DNA from: Euperipatoides rowelli
Taxonomy: Eukaryota > Onychophora > Udeonychophora > Euonychophora > Peripatopsidae
Assembly: GCA_003024985.2 (NCBI GenBank)
Contig: PXIH01S0047977.1
DNA length: 10,537 nt
Direction: 5' to 3' (one strand)
Shown here: one piece after another, positions 7,753 through 10,537 of the stretch
Numbering within the stretch: position 1 is the first letter of the stretch
How the letters are laid out: each line of letters opens with the position of its first letter
Program-made: the position numbers and the translations under genes
The notes under the pieces: model-generated
Database searches by the model: none
What the model saw: only the letters and a program-made list of their open reading frames with translations
What the model was told of the DNA's origin: nothing

Positions 7753-7900
7753 TGGGAATAATGAATCAACTGTTTTACTTTTCAGGGGGTAACAAGTTAA
7801 AAAGTGGAGAAAATAGTATAGGGTTGGCAAAGTTTTTTAATTTATTTTTTTGGATAGGAATAAAGTATTATAGGTATAGTGAAAATTCCTCATATATCTA
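7753..7900 (+). pseudogene. Zinc-knuckle remnant, LINE-L copy 2
   Basis: After SINE-B the plus strand reads NNESTVLLFRG, a stop, then QVKKW in one frame. This resembles the ET--HLFW-C---K part of the LINE C-terminal knuckle (copy 1 has KVESKTRWHLFWEC). The Cys residues are not recognisable, and the match is short. It is still in the expected place, directly after the segment interrupted by SINE-B. Further on, only weak aromatic-rich pieces are left and the element fades out by about 7900. Confidence 0.45.
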
Positions 7901-8420
7901 ATAAAATCAATTCTGCATTTTCTTTTTTTTTTTGTCAATTTTTGACCAAATATGATACCTCCCTAATTCATTTGTGTATTATTATTTTTTGAAGTGTGAA
8001 ATTATCTATAATATGTATAAGGAAATTTATATAATATGAAATTTATTTATTTTTCCCTTTGTACATAGTGTTTTTAAATAAAATAAAAAACATATTTTAT
8101 TTACAATAAACAAAAAAAAATTCAAGCTTTTGAAATAAATAAATAAAATAGTTTATAGGTGATAACTTTAATGTTGCGTATTTTTAATTTCAAAAGTATA
8201 ATATAATAGAATACAAATGAATCCTGAAATCACTTTAATGCACGAACTTCCATTTCATCTGTTAATTAAATCAATTCATTTTCCTGTGTTTCTAGCAGTG
8301 TTAAAACAAAATCCTGACCATACGGTATTATAAACTGCTTTTCTTTATTTAAACATAAAGCTAAATAATAAAAAAAAACAAGTTTAAATATATTACAATC
8401 AGTTTAAAATAACAGCAACC
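7900..8420. other. AT-rich stretch, no gene recognised
   Basis: It holds T-runs (about 7921-7933), ATTT and AAAT simple repeats (about 8041-8055 and 8136-8152) and no convincing coding frame. On the minus strand a short open piece near 8330-8270 reads PYGQDFVLTLLETQENELI before a stop, too short to interpret. An AATAAA on the minus strand (8344-8349) could serve as a poly-A signal for the candidate exon at 8798-9066, but such hexamers are common in AT-rich DNA. Confidence 0.4.
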
Positions 8421-8512
8421 ACCAAGGAATCAAATCAGGAATCTTTGACCTTCAGTTGTGTCCATTATAATCCAGCACATAGTTAATGAAACTAACCACC
8501 AGGTCACGCCAC
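8420..8512 (-). repeat. Possible decayed tRNA-like SINE head
   Basis: On the minus strand TGACCTGGTGGTTAG (about 8505-8491) resembles a tRNA-derived A-box region (TGGCCTAGTGGTTAG type). GATTTGATTCC (about 8436-8426) resembles a B box with two transitions from GGTTCGATTCC. The spacing of about 60 bp is at the upper end of normal. No matching body, tail or flanking duplication can be shown, and it is not one of the SINE-A or SINE-B families. It may simply be chance similarity. Confidence 0.35.
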
Positions 8513-8797
8513 ATACAGAACAAGCAAAAGTCTATTTTGTACCTTATTATATTTTGAAGATATAGCAGTCTATAAGCTTCCTTCAAAACAAAAGTCATTT
8601 TCTTTCAGCTTCTAATGCTGTGCCAACAACGGAATGTTTTATATTAACAAAAACAAATAAAAATATGTGTCATTCACAAATTTTTCCATCAAGTCTTCAA
8701 TGAACAGATTGTGTCTAAATACAAGACATAATACCAACCTCATTGCTATTTGACAACAGAAGGTAACAGTATAGAAAAAGTTATTATTTGTCTAGTT
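8513..8797. other. No gene recognised; possible 3' untranslated region
   Basis: There is no repeat family or open frame that I can name on either strand. If the candidate exon at 8798-9066 is real, this would be the start of its 3' untranslated region on the minus strand. Confidence 0.3.
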
Positions 8798-9066
8798 TCA
8801 TGTTATCAAAGCTGATAACTCATTAGTGCTGACCTCTGGTAATGTATTTAATAAATGACTTCTATTATGCCTATTATTATTATGTTTTCTGTTATTGTGA
8901 TTTCTATTTCTATTTCTATCCTTTCTTCGGTCTTGGTCAAGATTTTGGTTTTTATTTGGCTTACGCTGTTTATTTTTGTCTTTATTTTTGTCTTTTCTTC
9001 GATTATTCTTATGTTGATGTTTTGATAAAGGCTTTAGTTGTGGTTCAGATTCATTGCTTGTGATAT
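8798..9066 (-). CDS. Candidate host exon: basic, Asn/Lys/Arg/His-rich C-terminal segment
   Basis: I do not recognise the protein. On the minus strand the sequence TTTTTCTATTTTAG (to 9067) looks like a good 3' splice acceptor. From 9066 an open frame runs 88 codons (phase one, two bases of a split codon first) to TGA at 8800-8798. The first part is acidic to neutral (ITSNESEPQLKPL). The middle is strongly basic and low in complexity (KDKNKDKNKQRK, DRNRNRNHNNRK, HNNNRHNRS). The end is ordinary (LLNTLPEVSTNELSALIT). It shows no RT, transposase or SINE signature and lies between two LINE copies, as an exon among intronic repeats might. Against it, the minus strand is T-poor here, which lowers stop frequency by itself, and no partner exon is visible. 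A poly-A hexamer at 8344-8349 would give a 3' untranslated region of about 450 bp. Confidence 0.35.
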
Positions 9067-9087
9067 CTAAAATAGAAAAATATCAAT
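9067..9087 (-). promoter_or_regulatory. Candidate 3' splice acceptor
   Basis: On the minus strand a T-rich tract (GATATTTTTCTATTTTAG) ends in AG just before the candidate exon at 9066. The tract is nearly all pyrimidine over its last 13 bases apart from single A residues. AT-rich DNA gives such sites by chance, so it supports the exon only weakly. Confidence 0.35.
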
Positions 9088-9625
9088 ATATTATCAAATA
9101 TTTGCATCATAAAGTTAAAATTTAAAATATAAAATAAACCAAAATGTTTCAATCCTGTAAAAATTAAAGCTATTAAATAGGAATCAAGTATTTACTAAAA
9201 TAATATTGCAGAACCAAGAAATAAATAATAAATAATTGATTTTGATACATTAGGCCAATGATGATTATAAAATATTAAAAACTATTACTAAGGAGAATAA
9301 CTCTAGTGTCTGAACTGATAATTCTTAAAAATGTTTTTGGTATTAAGAACAGAAGATTCAGTCTGCAATATTTTATTATCATGCAGTTTTTAGTCTAAGC
9401 AATAGAAAGTTGAGGTCACAAAGATGAATGTGTAGAATAGACTTGACAACAGCTTTTGATATGGTTAATGTGAATTTTTTAGAGTATTTGATTGACAAAT
9501 ATATGTGATTCAAAAATATTTGATTTAATTTTGAAATGGATAATTGGAAACAAATATAATTTCCTCAGTAATAATTTTCATTCTGAATTCAAGTTAATCT
9601 TTCATTCAGTGTTGTAAGGATCTCT

Positions 9626-10012
9626 GTGATCAGCAGTTATTTATACTTTTACATGATTGAAGTTTATTTAAAGTTAAATAGATATGTACACAGATTTGAT
9701 TACTTTATATGGGACATTAAGGATATTAAATATATAGGATATTTAGACAATATTTATGCGTTTACTGAACAAAAAGCTGATCTAGATAAAATATATCAAA
9801 ATTTATAAAGATTTTGAAAGTATGATGGGTTGGGTTTCAATGTACCAAAATCATATTTGTTTAATATTGATAAGAATAGGGTAGAGATTTCTAGGGATTT
9901 TGTAGGAAAACATACTAAAATATTGGATCTATTTTTTTCCTATTTATATGCAACTCCTTTGCAAACTAAGTTATTAGGTCAACAACTATTGTTGATACAA
10001 ACTATACTTTAA
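9626..10012 (+). pseudogene. RT motif C and thumb start, LINE-L copy 3
   Basis: Two open pieces, 9626-9808 and 9830-10012, each 60 codons, are separated by a short frame break. The first has KYIGYLDNIYAFTEQ, where the second catalytic Asp of motif C is replaced by Asn (YLDN, residues 39-42 at 9740-9751). The second has FNVPKSYLFNI, matching the strand after motif C (copy 2 has VINRDKSYVYN), and KILDLFFSYL, corresponding to LGFNFPL in copy 1. The Asn replacement would abolish polymerase activity even if the frame were intact. It ends at the target site of SINE-A copy 3. Confidence 0.7.
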
Positions 10013-10014
10013 AT
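10002..10014. repeat. Target-site duplication of SINE-A copy 3 (left copy)
   Basis: CTATACTTTAAAT is repeated without a mismatch at 10324-10336. The two copies touch the tRNA-like head and the end of the A-rich tail respectively, which is the signature of LINE-driven target-primed insertion. Confidence 0.9.
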
Positions 10015-10323
10015 TGTCAAGGTAAGGTGGCTAAATTGTGAGAGTGCTTGGATTGTAAGACATATGCTGGGACACAGGTTCGATCCACGGCTAGGACGGT
10101 TATGGAGCGTTTTTTTCTCCCTAGCTTTAACAGCTCACTTTGGGTTTTTTACCTAGTATGCCACCATCCTTTCCACCAAGAAGAACCTGCCATAATTTAG
10201 TAATAATAATCTGATATATAAACTGATTTAAAAATAATTATATAATGTATACTCTAATAATTAATCATAGAAATACATCGCTTCTCCCTTTGGAGAGGAG
10301 ATTTATTTATTTAAAAAAAAAAG
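10015..10323 (+). mobile_element. SINE-A copy 3 with a perfect 13-bp target-site duplication
   Basis: The head has A box TGGCTAAATTG (10028-10038) and B box GGTTCGATCCA (10077-10087). The body has a 7-T run at 10110-10116, the CCCTAGCTTT block, a 6-T run at 10145-10150 and a GAACCTG block near 10190. The 3' end has a 7-bp hairpin at 10281-10298 (one G-T pair, loop CTTT), two or three ATTT units and A11. CTATACTTTAAAT occurs at 10002-10014 and again at 10324-10336, so both ends are fixed to the base and the length is 309 bp. The perfect duplication suggests that it is the youngest SINE-A insertion in the window, although its body is not the least changed. Confidence 0.92.
10028..10038 (+). promoter_or_regulatory. 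Pol III A box of SINE-A copy 3
   Basis: TGGCTAAATTG fits the A-box consensus TRGYNNARNNG fully. The B box GGTTCGATCCA lies 38 bp further on at 10077-10087 and matches GGTTCGANNCC at 10 of 11 positions. Confidence 0.75.
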
Positions 10324-10377
10324 CTATACTTTAAATCAGATACACAAAATTACTTATTCATAGAGTGATAGAGTGAG

Positions 10378-10401
10378 ATTTATTTATTTATTTATTTATT
10401 T
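10378..10401. repeat. (ATTT)6 microsatellite
   Basis: Six perfect ATTT units read as (AAAT)n on the minus strand. They could be the 3' tail of a minus-strand element that runs out of the window. Confidence 0.95.
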
Positions 10402-10537
10402 AACTATTACAACAATAATAGGAAAGACTTGTGTCTTATTACATGTAAATGAGTAAAAACATATATCAATACACATATATACAAAATCTGAAAAACTGTA
10501 AACAATAATCCAAAAGTATACAAATTACCAAATGAGG
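10378..10537 (-). mobile_element. Possible 3' end of another minus-strand retrotransposon, cut by the window edge
   Basis: On the minus strand an AT-rich stretch with no coding frame leads to AGTTAAATAAATAAAT..., that is, an (AAAT)6 tail. This looks like a LINE 3' untranslated region with its simple-repeat tail. No protein homology is visible inside the 160 bp present, and no duplication can be tested, so the call rests on layout alone. Confidence 0.3.

Larger units (their letters stand above)
6000..7900 (+). mobile_element. LINE-L copy 2, 5'-truncated and split by two SINEs
   Basis: Homology to LINE-L copy 1 is clear from 6111 and runs in three blocks. Block 6111-6567 covers the RT palm and start of the thumb. 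Block 6837-7350 covers the rest of the thumb and the segment before the zinc knuckle. Block 7753-7900 covers the knuckle remnant. SINE-A copy 2 lies between the first two blocks and SINE-B between the last two. Nothing 5' of RT motif B is recognisable, so the copy was truncated on insertion, as is usual for LINEs. The 3' end fades into AT-rich sequence without a clear tail. Confidence 0.75.
9225..10370 (+). mobile_element. LINE-L copy 3, RT fragment split by SINE-A copy 3
   Basis: The plus strand carries RT blocks in order. YIRPM and DYKIL lie at about 9245-9275 (compare RPI--LN-DYK). QSAIFYYHAVF is near 9370. IDLTTAFDMVN (about 9435-9475) is motif A, and FHSV followed by GSL near 9605-9625 is motif B. 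YLDN at 9740-9751 is motif C, followed by the thumb start (KILDLFFSYL) and LLGQQLLLIQTIL to 10012. These match LINE-L copy 1 better than any other pattern (IQTAILLHHLAF, LDIHHAFD-VN, SILQGSPLSS). No endonuclease is visible, so the copy is 5'-truncated. The weak continuation after SINE-A copy 3 (10337-10370) is not certain. Stops and frame changes make it non-functional. Confidence 0.75.

Noticed and set aside
7609-7830. A 73-codon minus-strand frame
   Set aside because: It spans the end of SINE-B, its duplication and LINE-L remnants, so it is a chance frame.
8041-8152. Inverted repeat of ATTT-type and AAAT-type sequence, suggesting a small DNA transposon
   Set aside because: Both arms are simple tetranucleotide repeats, which pair by composition. 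No terminal motif or flanking duplication is visible.
8842-9063. A 73-codon plus-strand frame very rich in Tyr and Phe
   Set aside because: It is the reverse of the Lys/Asn/Arg-rich candidate exon, and the aromatic run follows from the T-rich strand. It has no hydrophobic pattern beyond composition.
1-10537. CRISPR array or bacterial mobile element
   Set aside because: There are no regularly spaced repeats, no operons and no prokaryotic gene signals. The content is typical of animal intergenic or intronic DNA.

Overview
The window is AT-rich (roughly 70% or more by eye), non-coding-looking DNA from a eukaryote, almost certainly an invertebrate animal. The evidence is a dense, nested pile of decayed non-LTR retrotransposons (LINEs) and tRNA-derived SINEs, and one candidate exon with an animal-style 3' splice site. 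There are no operons, ribosome binding sites or intact prokaryotic genes. I cannot narrow the species from sequence alone.

Layout. Positions 1 to about 700 (minus strand) hold the 3' end of one LINE family, ending in a (TAA)n tail at the left edge. About 700-5435 (minus) is a long, badly broken copy of a second LINE family, called LINE-L here. It keeps a recognisable order of an ORF1-like region, an apurinic-type endonuclease, a reverse transcriptase (RT), a thumb with a GGLGL-type motif and a C-terminal zinc knuckle. A (TA)23 microsatellite sits inside its RT. Two 5'-truncated copies of LINE-L lie on the plus strand at about 6000-7900 (copy 2) and about 9225-10370 (copy 3). All three copies carry Leu in the catalytic box (FLDD, YLDD, YLDN) where most LINEs have Ala.

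Four SINEs are inserted in or beside these LINEs. Three belong to one family, SINE-A: 5441-5737 minus, 6568-6836 minus and 10015-10323 plus. They share a tRNA-like head with A and B boxes, a common body, and a 3' hairpin followed by A/T-rich tail repeats. The fourth, SINE-B (7351-7740 plus), has a different tRNA-like head and two tandem hairpins before its poly-A. Target-site duplications flank SINE-A copy 3 (13/13 bp), SINE-B (11/13 bp) and probably SINE-A copy 2. The A2 and SINE-B insertions interrupt LINE-L copy 2, whose protein homology resumes on the far side of each, so the LINE is older than both. An older tRNA-like remnant may lie at 8420-8512 minus.

The only candidate for host coding sequence is 8798-9066 on the minus strand. 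It is an 88-codon stretch rich in Lys, Asn, Arg and His, preceded by a good splice acceptor and ended by TGA. The right edge (from 10378) begins with (ATTT)6 and may be the 3' tail of another minus-strand LINE cut by the window.

The most unusual signal is in SINE-A. All three copies keep two internal T-runs (6-8 T and 5-6 T) at matching places downstream of the B box. These should stop RNA polymerase III before the 3' tail is transcribed. The elements are otherwise decayed, and no intact protein-coding transposon is present.
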